Shown: positions 52,859-64,000, counted from the stretch's first letter. The stretch: 64,000 nucleotides of DNA from Tulasnella sp. 424 (GCA_019633425.1 WSUB01000041.1:186001-250000); one strand, 5' to 3'. Notes: generated by a model not told the origin, from the sequence alone. Numbers and translations: made by a program.

Positions 52859-53947
52859 ATGATCGCTCTCGCTTCTCACCCAGCCTCTTTCCCCTCTCCC
52901 AAGGACACCCCAGCTTTCGCCAAAGTGCCCGCCAACAACACCAACACCAGCCCCGTGAACGTCAATAATGGCATCAACACCCCGGCAGCACCGTCAATCG
53001 CAGAGACCTTCCAATTCGACGATATGGAGGACGCTCTTGCTGCGTTCTCGCGGGGTGAATTCCTCATGGTCATGGACGACGAAGGACGCGAGAACGAAGG
53101 AGATCTCATCATTGCCGCGGACAAGATCACGACTGAGAAGATGGCCTGGTTCATCAAACACACGTCGTACGTGCATTCCTTCGCCCCATTTTCACGCCTT
53201 CGAGTGGCTTTGGTATTCGCTCCGTCGGCCTTGCTCGTCCTCCGGCTTCGTGGCTGACGCGCGCCAATTTCTATTCGGCTCCCCCCTCCTCGCTTCCTAT
53301 TCGCCCAGTGGCTACGTTTGCTGTTCATTACCTCAATCCCGCCTCGATGAACTCGAAATCCCCATGATGGTCCCCAACAACACGGATCCTCACAAAACTG
53401 CTTACACGCATACCGTTGATTACAAGCACGGTACGTCGTGACAAATGCAATTTCCGGAGCATTTTCACGTGCTGACTAAAAACACGGGCTCCACACGGCT
53501 TAGGTACTACCACTGGAATTTCGGCTCATGACCGAGCATTGACGGCCCGTATGCTGGCATCGAAAGCGTCCAAACCTGAGGACTTTTCTCGGCCGGGTCA
53601 TATGGTACCTTTACGTGCACGTCCGGGTGGAACCATCCAGCGGAAGGGACACACCGAAGCTGCAATTGGTAAATGGCAATGCCATCGGTCCACGTCCGCG
53701 AGTATGCTGATGGTCCTTCGATGTAGACTTGTGTCGAATCACGAATCAACCTCTGGCTGGCCTGCTCTGCGAAGTTGTCAATGACGACGAGCAAGGCACC
53801 ATGGCTCGACGGGATGATTGCCGACGCTTCGCCGATAAATGGGGAATTAAGATGATCAGTGTCGACATGATCGCCAACTGGAGGGCCTCCCACGACGAAA
53901 CCACTCCGGCATCAACAAACGAAACCTCAAGTACTGAACAGGCATGA
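52859..53947 (+). CDS. RIB3: 3,4-dihydroxy-2-butanone 4-phosphate synthase
   Basis: Makes 3,4-dihydroxy-2-butanone 4-phosphate plus formate from ribulose 5-phosphate for riboflavin synthesis; needs Mg. Exons: 52859-53166, 53309-53430, 53504-53668 and 53727-53947 (271 aa). The first intron is 142 bp, long for this window. Key motifs: the acidic metal/substrate loop MDDEGRENEGDLI, the KHGTTTGISAHDRALT segment (intron inside KHG), RPGHMVPLR with the catalytic-type His, HTEAAIDLCR, and a C-terminal FADKWGIKMISVDMIA. The N-terminal 45 residues are Asn/Thr/Pro-rich and not part of the enzyme fold; a longer than usual tail is present. No targeting signal is evident. Confidence 0.93.
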
Positions 53948-54155
53948 AAAACAAAAATGGACATTTTCAAACTTTTGGATTATATTCGCTACTCCACTCA
54001 CGGCCGCTGTAGTTTATGGCGCGTAATGTAATTTTTTGTTGCCTCGTCTTATCTTGCTACCTTCGGGGACTTGGATAACTCATCTAGAGCGGCCGGACGA
54101 ACGTTGACGATGCCGTCAGAATCGAGGCAGCCAGCGAACTCGAACATTTCGACCA

Positions 54156-56235
54156 TCACAGCCCAGCGTCCATCAACGAATGCCTTGCAGCCACTAATTC
54201 ACCGATATCTCTCCAAGTTTGTCGACAAGCGACCAGGATATTCCGCTCGTTCATTGCATGGGTGATGGCCATCCGGGTTCTGACGAGCGTCGGTGGGGTG
54301 GCCTGAATCGTGCCGAACGAGGACGATTTTAGTATGACCTAAACGCCCGAAAGTCGACAGTAACACCCACATCCAGTATTTCTCCCCAGTCGGTTTCCCA
54401 GTTGGTAGCGTCGGATCCAAGTCGTTGAAGCTTTTGGATGCACAAGTGGTCGGTGTCGGAGCAGATCCCAAGAGCCGCCGTGTACGTCTCTTGCGTAAAC
54501 GACGAATCGTCAACGGGAGTCGGGGGAGGACCATCATCTTCATCATCCTCGGCCGTGTTCAACACGGCAATGATTGAAACGAAGAGCGTGAAAAGGTGGC
54601 GGGAGGAGTGTTTGAGCCAGTCTACAATTGGTCGAGAGGGTTGAGCATATGGATCGACATTAGGAGCCATCGCTGATCTCCACTCACCAAAGAAATCACT
54701 AGCAGGCCAATTCTGTCCCCCGCTTTGGCGCGCTTTCCACATATTCTTCAGTACGAGTAACGAGAACAGTCGCGTGGAGAGAACCCCTTCGGCATTGATC
54801 GCAAAACTCCGGCGGGTATCACGCCCTCTCCCCTCGTCTTGTTCCATTTCGAAGAACAAATCGCCTCCACCCAAGCTCTGAAAGAGCCCCTCCTCATCAT
54901 CCAGCCCTTCCATAGGAACTTTGTCCAAGTCTTCCAACCACAGACTCAGCTCCGCCTGCTCGAAGAAAACCATGTCGTTCGAGTTTGCTTCGAGCATGAA
55001 CCCGTAGTGGACCAAAAGCTTGGAGTTGGGCGCGCTGGAGTCGTACGTGTTGAACACCTCTGCGTTGGGGTGGATGAGGGAGTTGGTAACCATTTCGCAG
55101 GTGTCGTCTTCGGCTGAGGATTTGGAGATCGTTGGATTTGAGGCCCGAGATGGCTGGTCGTCATGGTCGTCGTGCTCGCATTGGTCAAAGGAACCACAGA
55201 CAGAGCAGACGTGATAGTCGCTCTGACGCCGGAATCAAACGGCACCCATATGATCCGTATTAGCTTTGTTTCGGCGATGGAGTTTTCTGTTACCAACCTC
55301 GAAATGGACTTGATTCTCTTCCACATGATTAAATCTATCGGCGCAAAGGAGGAAGTGCGTTTAAGGAACCAGTTATAACAAAGACGCGGTAAAAGAGGTA
55401 TTTGCTCACTTACGCGTCCGCTATGGGTACCATCGCAATGCCATGATAGGCATCTATGTGAAATGCTCTTGACGAAACAAGACTGTAGGTGTAACGGAAC
55501 TGCTCAAAGGACACGGATGGATTTGACGCAAGTCCAAGCTTTTGGAGAGTTGAAGCTACGACTGAGTTGTAAAATTCCCGCAGCTTTGGCTATGTGCAGG
55601 AGTAGGTTTAGCTCGGCTACGTGGTGTCAGAGCAAGGACGCTCGGACTGACCAGACCGGATTCGCGTTGAATAAGTCGTTCCACTTCTGTGCCCCTTATC
55701 CATGCATAGGCGAGCTCGGAATCTGTATCGATATCACCACCCACATCGAGCCAAAAAGATGCCAAGGGAACTGGAGAGAGAGGAAAGGACTGCAGGTAAC
55801 CATGCCATCTCGAGCTGGCCCCTTGGATTCTAGATGAGAGATGAAACGTCAATTGACCCGCCAAGTCGCATGCATCAGTACTCACTTACGATTCTGTAAG
55901 TAAGACTAACGATAACCAGAGGTTGGGCTCGTCAAAGTCCAGGCGGTGATCCTCAAACGCCGCGTTGATGACTCCAGCAAATTGACAAGTTCTCCTGGAC
56001 AAAACGGAGTGCTTTGGTATTTGGACCACTAAACACAACTTTGGTTGTAAGTAGGTATATGAATGAGGCAAAATGTGGTTGTGCTCGACTGACCTGAGGT
56101 CTGCGGAATGATCAAGTCGGTGGCGATGACAGTAATGCCAGAATCGTCTTCGCTCTCGACGATTTTCAACCTTGGATCAATCGAAATAGCATTTTCTTTG
56201 CACCATAGTAGTAGCTTGTGTATGCGCTCTGACAT
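54156..56235 (-). CDS. SET-domain protein lysine methyltransferase (Rubisco LSMT/SETD-like)
   Basis: Transfers methyl groups from S-adenosylmethionine to lysines of non-histone or ribosomal proteins (family role; the target is unknown here). It starts at ATG 56233-56235 (MSERIHKLLLWCKENAISID). Later exons give PNLWLSLVLLT, then SRWHGYLQSFPLSPVPLASF, a linker, HGIAMVPIADA and FNH(I/V)EENQVHFE, the split NH motif of the SET core. After an acidic, Cys/His-containing insert comes NPNAEVFNTYD-like sequence (PNAEVFNTYDSSAP) and LLVHYGFML, the SET pseudoknot. The C-terminal helical domain follows. The last splice is unclear: the stop at 54156 requires an intron of only 32 bp near 54350, otherwise the protein ends at 54329. 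It is head-to-head with the RanBP3-like gene, 135 bp apart. Confidence 0.8.
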
Positions 56236-56370
56236 CCTGAGCTTTTTCGCACGTCTCGAGGTGAGCGATGGTGGTTGTAGGACAAAAGCCAAAGCCGTTG
56301 GGCCAAACAAACGCCGTTCCACATCTCCTACAACCTCCCTCCCACCATCCCACCGTCATCTCCACCTCTC
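56236..56370. promoter_or_regulatory. Shared 135-bp divergent promoter
   Basis: The ATG codons of the SET methyltransferase (minus) and the RanBP3-like gene (plus) are separated by only 135 bp. Both promoters must lie here or within the other gene. No TATA box is visible. Confidence 0.6.
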
Positions 56371-59025
56371 ATGACCGACCAAGAACATCCGGACATCATG
56401 GTACACGACACGAACGACAATAGCACCGACCAGCAACCTGCAGCTTCCACGGACGACTTGCTGTCAGCACAACGAGGTCAGTTTACCGTAAAGATGACGG
56501 TTCTAGCCTGGACTACCCTTCCAGGCAATCCCAACGACCCAATACTCACCAACCACTTTCCCGTTTTGTTAGCTGGAACCAGTCGAAAGCGAGAGCGAGA
56601 ACCCTCTATCGAGCCTCAAACCCCAAAGGTGAGCTCCACGGTGTCGCAGAAAACAGCATTGTGCTCATTACCCTTGTCTATACGCGCTTATCGTCCGACC
56701 ACCCTCCCCCAGTCTGAGGCAGGAGAACTCGCGGCTGCCGACCCCAACGAACGAAAAACACATGTGGCAAAGCGCAATCGACTAGAACCTCTGGACGAAA
56801 TAGAGTCACCGCCTCGATCACCTCCCCTTGACAACTCTAGAGCGGCGGCATCGGCCCCTGGGGCGGCGACTCCACCGAATACCACACCTCCACTCCCGAA
56901 TGCCGACCAAACCCCATCTCAGGAGACGGTCGAACCACCCAAACTCCAAAATCTCAGGAAGAGGGTCAAGGATTTGAACTGGAAGGAGCACGGGTCTCCT
57001 GTCCGAGCCGGGGGTAGTGGTCCTCGCCCGAAGAGCATCTACGATACAACTATGGAAGACGCTGAGCAGTGGGCCGCCGATGAGGAGGACATGGATCCCC
57101 AACAGGAGGCTGGCCCAGCCGAGGACACTGTCATACCCGACGCCCGCCCAGCCACCCCTCCGCCACAACCACAAGAAGACGTCGATATTGGAAGTCCTCA
57201 GCACGCTGCAACCGTAGAATCTAGACCAAAACCACGTGTTGAAGATGATTCGAAAGGAAAGAGCGATCAGGAAACGCAATCTCAACCGAACGGCCCGCCT
57301 GAGCCCTCGTCTGTGCTCGCTCCTGCTGTTGACCTTGCTGAAGCCGCGAAAGAAGAACGCCGTCCAAGGCAGCAGCAGCGCAGAAGCAGCGACTCTGATC
57401 CGCCATCTGACCCGGAGAGGACAAAGTCCCCTTCAAGAAAACGGAAGCTGGTCACGCGAGAAAGCAGTTTCGCTACAGACCCCAACCACGAGCAGTATGC
57501 CAAGCGCCCGAGGGAGAAGCAGGCCGAAGATGTGTCGATCAAGACTATCAAAGAAGTCAAGGAAGACGATGCGCCAGCAATCCCTGCTGTACCTGGCCAA
57601 ACACCTGTTGTCGCTCCGGCTGCCCCTAAGCCGGTAAGTAACCTTTGGGAAAGCGGTTTGGATGACGACCTTGACTCAAATGCATTTGTCTATTCTTTAG
57701 GCGACCGGCTTTGCGGCCTTTTCAGGCGTCTCACCATTCGCCAAAGTCTCCGGTCCTACCGCCTTTGGACCTACCAGCAGCTCCCCCAATCTCGCGTCTA
57801 CGCCCTCGGAACCGGATGCATCTTCGTCTTCCAAACCGGCCGTGCCCCAACCATCCAGGTCGTTCACATCGGGCTTTGGCGCTTTCATGTCCACAGCCTC
57901 TCCTTTCGCTTCCATCGCATCTGCTGTTCCCTCTATCTTTGGCAATCAGGCATCAGCGGTGCCCAAACGCTCTGCTTCGCCAGATACGTCCTCCTCGAAC
58001 GCTGGATTGACAAATCGCTCTCGATCACCCTCAGTTGGTTCTCTCAATCGACGCAAGTCTCCACCACCACCCAGTAAAGTCAAGCTGGGTGCTGGGTTCG
58101 GATCGTATAACAATTCCTCCTTTGGATTTGGAAGCGCCGCCGTAAAGACGAGGCATTCTCCCAGTCCTTCATCGGACGTAGCCGCCAAAAAGGAGACGGC
58201 TGATGACGATGGTGGCGAGAAGAAGAAGCAACGTACGGAGGACGCAACCCAGACAGAGGGCGAAGATGATGGGGAAGGGGAGAAGCGTAGCACCAGCTGG
58301 AATGAGCTGTTGGCCGGCAGTTCCCAACCAGCAGGAGGAGAAAAGGAAGAAGAAACCGCAGAACAGCAAAATAAGAAGTTGAAGGTGGAAGAAATTGAAG
58401 GTAATACTTTCCCTGTGGCATCCCTCGAACATTTAGATTTTTCTGACATCTGGGACGTTGGGCTGTACCTAGTGCATACCGGCGAAGAGGACGAAGAAAC
58501 AAGGCACCAGACCCGCGGGAGACTGTTCCACCTTTCTGATGATGGTGCTTGGAAAGAAAGGGGCACGGGTACATTGAAGATCAACGTTAAACGACATGCT
58601 GGACATCGAGCTCGACTAAGTACGTTTCTCGCCGTGCCGATCAGGAGGCGCCAACGACCAAGGCCATTCATTTGACTTACGAATCTCCCTCCTCCAGTCA
58701 TGCGCGCGGATGCTGTCCATCGTGTTCTCTTGAACGCGCCACTGTTCCATGGGATGTCTGTCAGTATCGCACAAGATCCCAAATTCGTGAAAATCGCAAG
58801 TTTAGAGAACGGCAAAGTCGCTCAATACCTATTTAAAGTGAGTGGACTTGGCACGATACCCTAACACTCTCGCTCTCGTTGCTAATTGTGGGTCCTTGTC
58901 TGCGATCACAGTGTCTTGGCGCTTCAGCAGCCGTGACGGGGCAGGAACTACACGATCAGATAATGTCGTACATCCCTCCAATCGACCAGGACGACGAGCA
59001 AGATGGAAGACCAGCAGATGCGTGA
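56371..59025 (+). CDS. Ran-binding protein, RanBP3/Yrb2 type
   Basis: Nuclear RanGTP-binding cofactor of export (Yrb2/Hba1 in yeasts). Exons: 56371-56476, 56573-56628, 56713-57633, 57701-58400, 58473-58619, 58698-58837 and 58912-59025 (727 aa). The N-terminal two thirds are low-complexity, acidic and Pro/Ser-rich with NLS-like SRKRERE and SRKRKLVTRE; FG-type spots follow (GFAAFSG, GFGAFMST, GAGFGSYNNSSFGFG). The C-terminal RanBD1 domain spans the last three introns: VHTGEEDEETRHQTRGRLFH, DDGAWKERGTGTLKINVKR, RARLIMRADAVHRVLLN and QDPKFVKIASLENGK. The intron positions are supported because splicing restores this domain. The tail is acidic. A Nup2-like nucleoporin is the main alternative; the RanBD1 at the C-terminus fits both. 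Confidence 0.85.
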
Positions 59026-59391
59026 CGCCTGCCCTCCACTCCTCTTTCGCTCCTATGCTCTAATAATTGCATGCCACAAGACTGCCTTGGGTCTCAATGT
59101 ATTTTAGTTTACCTGAACACTCCCTTTTTGGATTGGCTCTTGCTTCTGGTATCGCCCTGCTCCTTTATTCTAGTGTCTTGCAAATACTGCCCCCTGTATA
59201 TCTGGTTTCGTCAATATAAAATCGTCGATAGCGACCTATTTTTCCAACAACTTTTGATCGGACGTGACGAGGATGATCTCAAGCCCATACGATGCGCATA
59301 ATATGAAGAGGTCATGGTATCGCCATGTCATACAAGCTACAGCGTGAAAACACAAAAGTAAAAATGCAGGGAACAGATGCAGGGATGGTGT
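59026..59391. other. Convergent 3' region
   Basis: Spacer between the RanBP3-like stop and the RPL11 stop on the other strand. An open frame at 59071-59301 has no support. Confidence 0.5.
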
Positions 59392-60108
59392 TTATTTCTG
59401 CAGGGGAGAGTTGGTTAGCACACACTTCTTCTATCTAGCCAAAGCACTGTGTTCGACTCACTGAAATGATACCGTCAAATCGCTGCTTGAACCATCCCAT
59501 CGTGTCCTCCTTGGACACTTTGTGCCCGTGACCGACCCGACCGTACTTGATCTTCTTCCTCGCCACACGGAATCCTGGTCGGCCCATGACGACGTAGAAG
59601 TCCATGCCGAAGATACCGATACCGGGATCGTATCGCGCACCCAAGTCGATGTGCTCCTGAATACCAAAGCCAAAGTGACCCATATCGGAGAAGTTCCGTC
59701 GGCGTAATTCGTACTCCTTGACTTTCAAGCCACGCTCGAGAATCTCCTCAGCTTTGGGTCCACGGATGGTAACGTGCACGGCGATCTTTTCGTTACGACG
59801 GATACCGAATGTACGGACGGTGTATTTGGCCTTGGAGGTGACGGGGGTTTGGCCAGTGAGTTGTTCGAGCACCTTGGAGGCTCGTGTTAGCCTGTCACCA
59901 GATTCACCGACGGAGATGTCTGTGAGGAGGCAGGAGCGTTAGCCACGGAGCCCTTCTCCTCCCCTTGCGAAATCAACGTACTGAGGACGAGCTTCTCGAC
60001 CTTGAGCTCTCGCATTACGTTTGTTGGGGCGGTTTTGGTGTCAGCCTATAAAGTCATCATATCGTCAGCTCCTTCTTTCGACAAGAGTTACAGGAATCAG
60101 CTCACCAT
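59392..60108 (-). CDS. RPL11: 60S ribosomal protein L11 (uL5)
   Basis: Structural protein of the large subunit; with 5S rRNA and L5 it forms the 5S RNP in the central protuberance. Four exons: 60106-60108, 59982-60045, 59462-59919 and 59392-59397 (176 aa). Exon 1 is just the ATG and the last exon is AAATAA, so the protein ends GIISK. This choice replaces a read-through tail after the GTGAGT donor and restores the usual family end and length. Motifs: [40 protein letters not shown], the [16 protein letters not shown] loop, [20 protein letters not shown] and [12 protein letters not shown]. Introns near the start are common in ribosomal protein genes. Confidence 0.95.
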
Positions 60109-61269
60109 TGTTAGAGGATGTGAGGAATGTCGGCGGCGATGAGGGTGGTCCTAGTCGAAATTGCGAGTGGCGGAGTGCTTCTCACGCCGCTTACAGCTAC
60201 TGCAATCCACTAAATCTGCAAGAAAACGCCACAGCCATTCTTCCCACAACCACCACATCCCTTCCACACCTCGTAGCCGCATATCTATCGAGTGAGTATT
60301 TTCTTCCGAATCCCTTCTTATGATGTCCATTTCTTTCAAAAGAACTAGTTATCCCTGTCTAAATAACCATGTCGACAGATGTGCTTGGTTGTCTGATCCT
60401 TTCCTTTTCGAGCGTGAAAATTTTCCGCTCCGGTTTTGACGACGCTGACAATTTCTCCTGCCTTCAGGTACCCTTGCGAGACGATTGCAGCTTAATTTTA
60501 TGTATCAACTTATATTTTTAAAACATGAACGAATACGAATCCTGCTCTGATCTCATCTCTGTGCGGATGACTGTGTGATCCAATACCAAGATTGCCTTCT
60601 GCTGACCAGACGAATTCCCAAAGCGACTGCTACTCGCTCTTCGGTTTCTCTGGTGAATAGACCTCGCCTGCCCTCTTGCTATGTGACCCCACTTGCGGTG
60701 TGAAAGAGATCTGTGGCCGTAAATCCAACTGGGCAGTACGGCCGGGACCCGAACTCGCCCCGTAATCGATTGACTATACAATGCCCAACGCCTGGCAGAT
60801 TTCAGTGGAGAAAAGTCGAACGAGCCGCCCATTGGATTAAAACCGTCGCCCAAATCGCCGCATGTCACCTCGCTCGCCAACTTCGCTCCAGGAAATGCAT
60901 ATACCAGGGAATCAATTCCCGCACTCCCACTGAGCATCTGAGACGACAACTCTCACTACGGTTTCATTGGATCAATCAACCAAACTATTAGTTGGAGAAC
61001 CGAAGATGACGACTTCCTGTGAGCCATCGCGGCTATCCCCTGCCCCTTTTGACCCCTCCCTTAAGATGCCCCCACAGCAACCACAGTGAGCACCACAGGG
61101 ACCGACGTCATAGAAGTCATAGTCAACACATTGAAACCATCTCGCCTTGACAAAAAGCGCATCGGTCACTGGTTTTGGCTTGGGTGATAATGATTGATTA
61201 GGCACGTCGCCGCGCAATATAGTCTACCATCCTGGTGTCGAAGATCCTCGAAAAATGGGGCTACCCTAC
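60109..61269. other. Intergenic region
   Basis: RPL11 upstream region plus about 1 kb without a supported gene. Frames at 60518-60949 (minus) and 60713-60991 (plus) overlap on opposite strands and show no domain. Confidence 0.45.
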
Positions 61270-62027
61270 TCAACTACGGTACTCCCGCACTTCCTTGATG
61301 TTGTAAACGGGATACGTGCCAGAGCTCGCTGAGATCTCGAAATGGAACACGACATCCTTCTCCTTCTCGTCCTTGGCCTGGTAGGCGGGAGATTTGATCG
61401 TTTTGGGGGACTCGGTGCAGTTGCCGTAAGCTTGCTTGGCCAGCTGTATCTTGGCCTCTTCGCCTTCCGTACCGTCCTTCTGGAGGTTCGCGATCTCGTT
61501 GCTGTCCGCAGGCACCTCGACGGAGGCCTTGAGGGTTCCTGCGTACGGATTGGTGAATCCCTATGATAAAAGTCAGTTCTGGTACGCCCGGGTGTGGATT
61601 GCAGGACACTAACGAGGGCAAAGAAGAGCTGGTTGCCACTGTCTAGGTTGATGCAGAACGAGTGGCCGCCCGAGACGCCCCACATCTTCTCGCAGCACGT
61701 GAAGGTCATGATTTCGAATGGCTCAACCCTCTGCGGCGAATCGTCGTAGCGACCCGAGTCCATGTAGTTTGCCATGCTGAGAATTGGGAAGTCCGTCATG
61801 TTCTTGACGGTGCAGACGAGCCAGCGATTCTTGTTTTCGTAGATCTCCTTCTTGACCTCTACAGGCTTCGTACCTGCAATCTAAAAGGTAGGTCAGAAGA
61901 TTTGACCCTTCATAACTAAGCCCAGGCCCCAGAACCGGGCTGTGATGTGGTCTCCGTCACGAACCTGAGAGACCGAGCTGTCGTACCTTGCGGCGCTAAC
62001 AAGGACCGTGGCGATAGGTTGGGCCAT
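61270..62027 (-). CDS. Unknown protein, 206 aa, probable beta-sandwich
   Basis: Three exons: 61965-62027, 61614-61880 and 61270-61560. It starts MAQPIATVLVSAARYDSSVS. Alternating hydrophobic strands (RWLVCTVKNMTDFPILSM, then a YMDSGRYDDSPQRVEPFEI turn, CEKMWGVSGGHSFCINL, LFFALGFTNPYAGTLKASV) suggest a compact beta fold. The C-terminal part is charged and ends GTYPVYNIKEVREYRS. No signal peptide is seen. The SG...P...V.PF pattern and the small strand-rich build resemble fungal lectin- or actinoporin-like beta-sandwiches, but this is weak and I give no function. All introns are phase 0. Confidence 0.6.
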
Positions 62028-63438
62028 TGTATCGAGTGGTGGGACTGAAGTTGGACTGAAGACCGAAGTATTGGGGAAGGTGTTGCTTACAAGGGATGCA
62101 AAACCTCCTGCCCTGAGGATCCAGTTCAAATTTATATATCAACGAGTCCAATGGATATCGAGATTCTTAATATGGTTGTTCGGTCTAGCTGCTCGGCCGC
62201 AGTCAAGATCCATTTTTCCGGACATCGTTCCATCTTCCCAAAAAGGAAACGCCAAGGATAATTTAACAATGCGCGGCAAGATGAGAAAAGCGAGCAGAAG
62301 ACAAGTTCGGGGTAAGGAATGCCGTAGGCGTCTCGATAATACGTAGGGATGAGAAAGGACAACTTCGGGAGTAAGGAATCACCTTGCTGGCCAAGGTCAC
62401 CTGCTCGATGGAAATGGCGCCAGCCCGACGTGCCAACCTACCCCTATGCTCTGCAAGCACAGCTTGCTCTGTACCCGCCGCGAGTACCATTCTTTCCTCC
62501 TCCGTGCGTATGACTTTACTCCAGCATCTCGGTCCTCCTTCACTAAGCGGTCCAGCTGTAACAGCTAATCGGAAACCTCCCAGAACGGATTCGCTAGAGA
62601 GAAGTCCAAAGAACGTTCCTGAGGTCCATGCAGCACAGCGTAGTCATCGGGATGAATCCACTTGCGAGTTCTCGCGTCAGCGTCTAGCTTGTGTGTATTT
62701 CCTTGTTCGGAATCCGCGCCTAGCTTCTATTCGGCAGTGCCACAGAACCGCGGTGACGCTTAAACTCCCACCAGGCTTCCAGACGCCCTTACTTTAATTA
62801 CCCTTGATTGCAACCTCTGCCACTGACCGACCAACCTAACCTATACCTGATGGCAGAATTTCGCTGATTTTTATACCTAATCAGGTGACCCCTATGATTA
62901 AGGAACGATAGCACCATCTCGAGTGTAGGAAGCCCCTTGTCTGGTGCTTTTGCAAGTTCGTTATTCCAGGAGTTTTTTCCCCCGCTGGGTGACTGTTGGC
63001 TAGGAGTTATCGATCGCAGGGTTGTTCTGAGGCGAAAAAAACCCCGTGGAGGCTCTGGGAGGAATGTGGATGCTTCTTGGCGCCAACTAATCATGAGCGC
63101 TAGTGCCTTGATCCTCGGGCCCTACATAATGCCGCGGCAGTCAACTGATATGCGGTTTCTCAACACTATCCTTCCCGGCGGTCTTTTCGCCCTGATATGT
63201 GTCCCCTGATTAGGAGCCATTGCAGGGTCGCCCTGGGATGGAAAAACCCCCGTGGAGACTCAAGGAGAAATGCGGACACTTGGCGCTAGCTGAGTGCTAG
63301 TGTCTTACTCCTCGGACCCTGAATAGCGAAGCCGACACGTACAAAACGACCCCCAAGTTCGCCTGCTACCGTCCCAGTACAGTTCAGCTGTAATACTTCA
63401 TCCTCTTCACTACCACAAGTCCTCTCGCACTATTTACA
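62028..63438. other. Intergenic region with diverged repeat
   Basis: Upstream of the 206-aa gene and of the last gene. Frames at 62008-62346, 62384-62797 and 62937-63209 lack domains. The right part has an imperfect direct repeat (listed separately). Confidence 0.45.
63020..63325 (+). repeat. Imperfect direct repeat, two units
   Basis: Two stretches about 200 bp apart (63020-63125 and 63226-63325) share AAAAACCCC-like and CCCGTGGAG motifs, a GGAGGAATG/GGAGAAATG stretch, CTTGGCGC, GAGCGCTAGTG/GAGTGCTAGTG and CTCGG(G/A)CCCT in the same order. They are clearly diverged. Nature unknown; possibly promoter duplication or a mobile-element remnant. Confidence 0.5.
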
Positions 63439-64000
63439 ATGGGCGTTGCGGTATCCAAGGCTCACAGTGATCTTCTTGCATCCGGCAAGGAGGCTAAGGT
63501 GGCTGTTAAGGAGCAACTAGAATTCCTGGTTTGCATGGCCAACAACCGTCTCGATCGTTACCAGTCTGAACTCGAAGCGTAACTAATTTCAAACGCCTGC
63601 AGAAGTATCCCTCTGAATGCCATCTCATCTATTCTAGAATGTTTTTAGACAAGAACTCCGTTCGTAATCGTCAAGTGCCTGGCGGCCGAGCCTTGCGATT
63701 TTACAGGGGGTATCGGATTGCCGTTACTTCTGAGGTACGAGGAATCACAGGTGATAGTTCTTGGTGCTGGTTACAAGAGATAGAACGAAAATTCAAACAG
63801 GCTGCTTCTGGAATCAAGGACATCGTAAATGCCTTTTTCGGGGTTAGCGAAGATGGCCAATCGACTGGAGAAGATGCTAAGTCTCGTCTAGTAGATGGCC
63901 TTTCCGTAAGTGAAAGTTCATCTTTGCAACCGAGCACTCGGGTGATTTGATATCTTGCAGAAAACGATTTTGACGGGACTTGAAGCCTTTCTTGGGAATG
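63439..64000 (+). CDS. Candidate N-myristoylated protein (partial, runs off the window)
   Basis: Exons: 63439-63528, 63603-63905 and 63961 onward. The N-terminus MGVAVSKAH has Gly2 and Ser6, matching the N-myristoyltransferase consensus. The next segments are charged, with helices KQAASGIKDIVNAFFG and KTILTGLEAFLGN that look amphipathic. Together this suggests attachment to a membrane. No family was recognised; the C-terminus is beyond the edge. A possible short intron after TSEV was rejected because it would create a stop. Confidence 0.55.

Noticed and set aside
59435..59461. RPL11 ending in a 9-residue alternative tail (VSRTQCFG)
   Set aside because: The tail starts exactly at a GTGAGT donor; splicing to AAATAA gives the family's usual end.

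Overview
This is nuclear DNA of a filamentous fungus. Genes are split by many introns of about 45-90 bp with GT...AG ends, and both strands are used. The conserved genes (NUP53, VPS25, RIB3, RPL11, a RanBP3/Yrb2-type protein, nitronate monooxygenase) are of fungal type. The large kinase-TPR genes, F-box-like fragments and intron density suggest an Agaricomycete, perhaps near Rhizoctonia/Ceratobasidium; that placement is inference. One run of Ns (36609-36707) shows this is a draft assembly. Exon boundaries below were worked out by eye from reading frame, splice signals and paralogue comparison.

Layout. 0.6-9.0 kb holds two copies of a coiled-coil gene. The first (1190-2455) is open and the second (7334-8598) is broken by a frameshift and a stop; kinase-TPR gene K1 (3286-5908, minus) lies between them. 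9.1-15.6 kb is conserved housekeeping DNA: NUP53, an alpha/beta-hydrolase lipase (minus) and nitronate monooxygenase. 15.8-27 kb is an accessory stretch: a 472-aa protein of unknown function and, 9 kb away, its broken copy; a propeller-like family member with lesions; an aldo-keto reductase relic; an F-box/LRR relic; and coiled-coil or unknown genes.

27-40 kb is a three-copy direct tandem array. Each unit of about 4 kb carries a decayed C-terminal piece of a probable glycoside hydrolase (plus strand) and a complete kinase-TPR gene of about 640 aa (minus strand; K2, K3, K4). A MITE-like element with inverted ends sits upstream of K4. 41.5-43.9 kb holds the second propeller-like gene, also with lesions. 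44.2-47.4 kb holds K5, a 965-aa kinase with 13 tandem TPR units of exactly 120 bp each. 48-64 kb returns to conserved genes: VPS25, a DEK_C-like nuclear protein, RIB3, a SET-domain lysine methyltransferase head-to-head with a RanBP3/Yrb2-like protein, RPL11, a 206-aa unknown, and a candidate N-myristoylated protein that runs off the right edge.

The most interesting system is the kinase-TPR family (K1-K5). Its members share one exon plan, an HGD catalytic loop in place of HRD, an intact DFG motif and 40-residue TPRs in exact 120-bp periods. Tandem duplication plus repeat homogenisation resembles the evolution of repeat-based recognition receptors. A role in self/non-self or environmental recognition is a hypothesis only. 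Several genes also contain very small exons (3, 6, 8, 11 and 14 nt) whose placement is fixed by conserved protein motifs.
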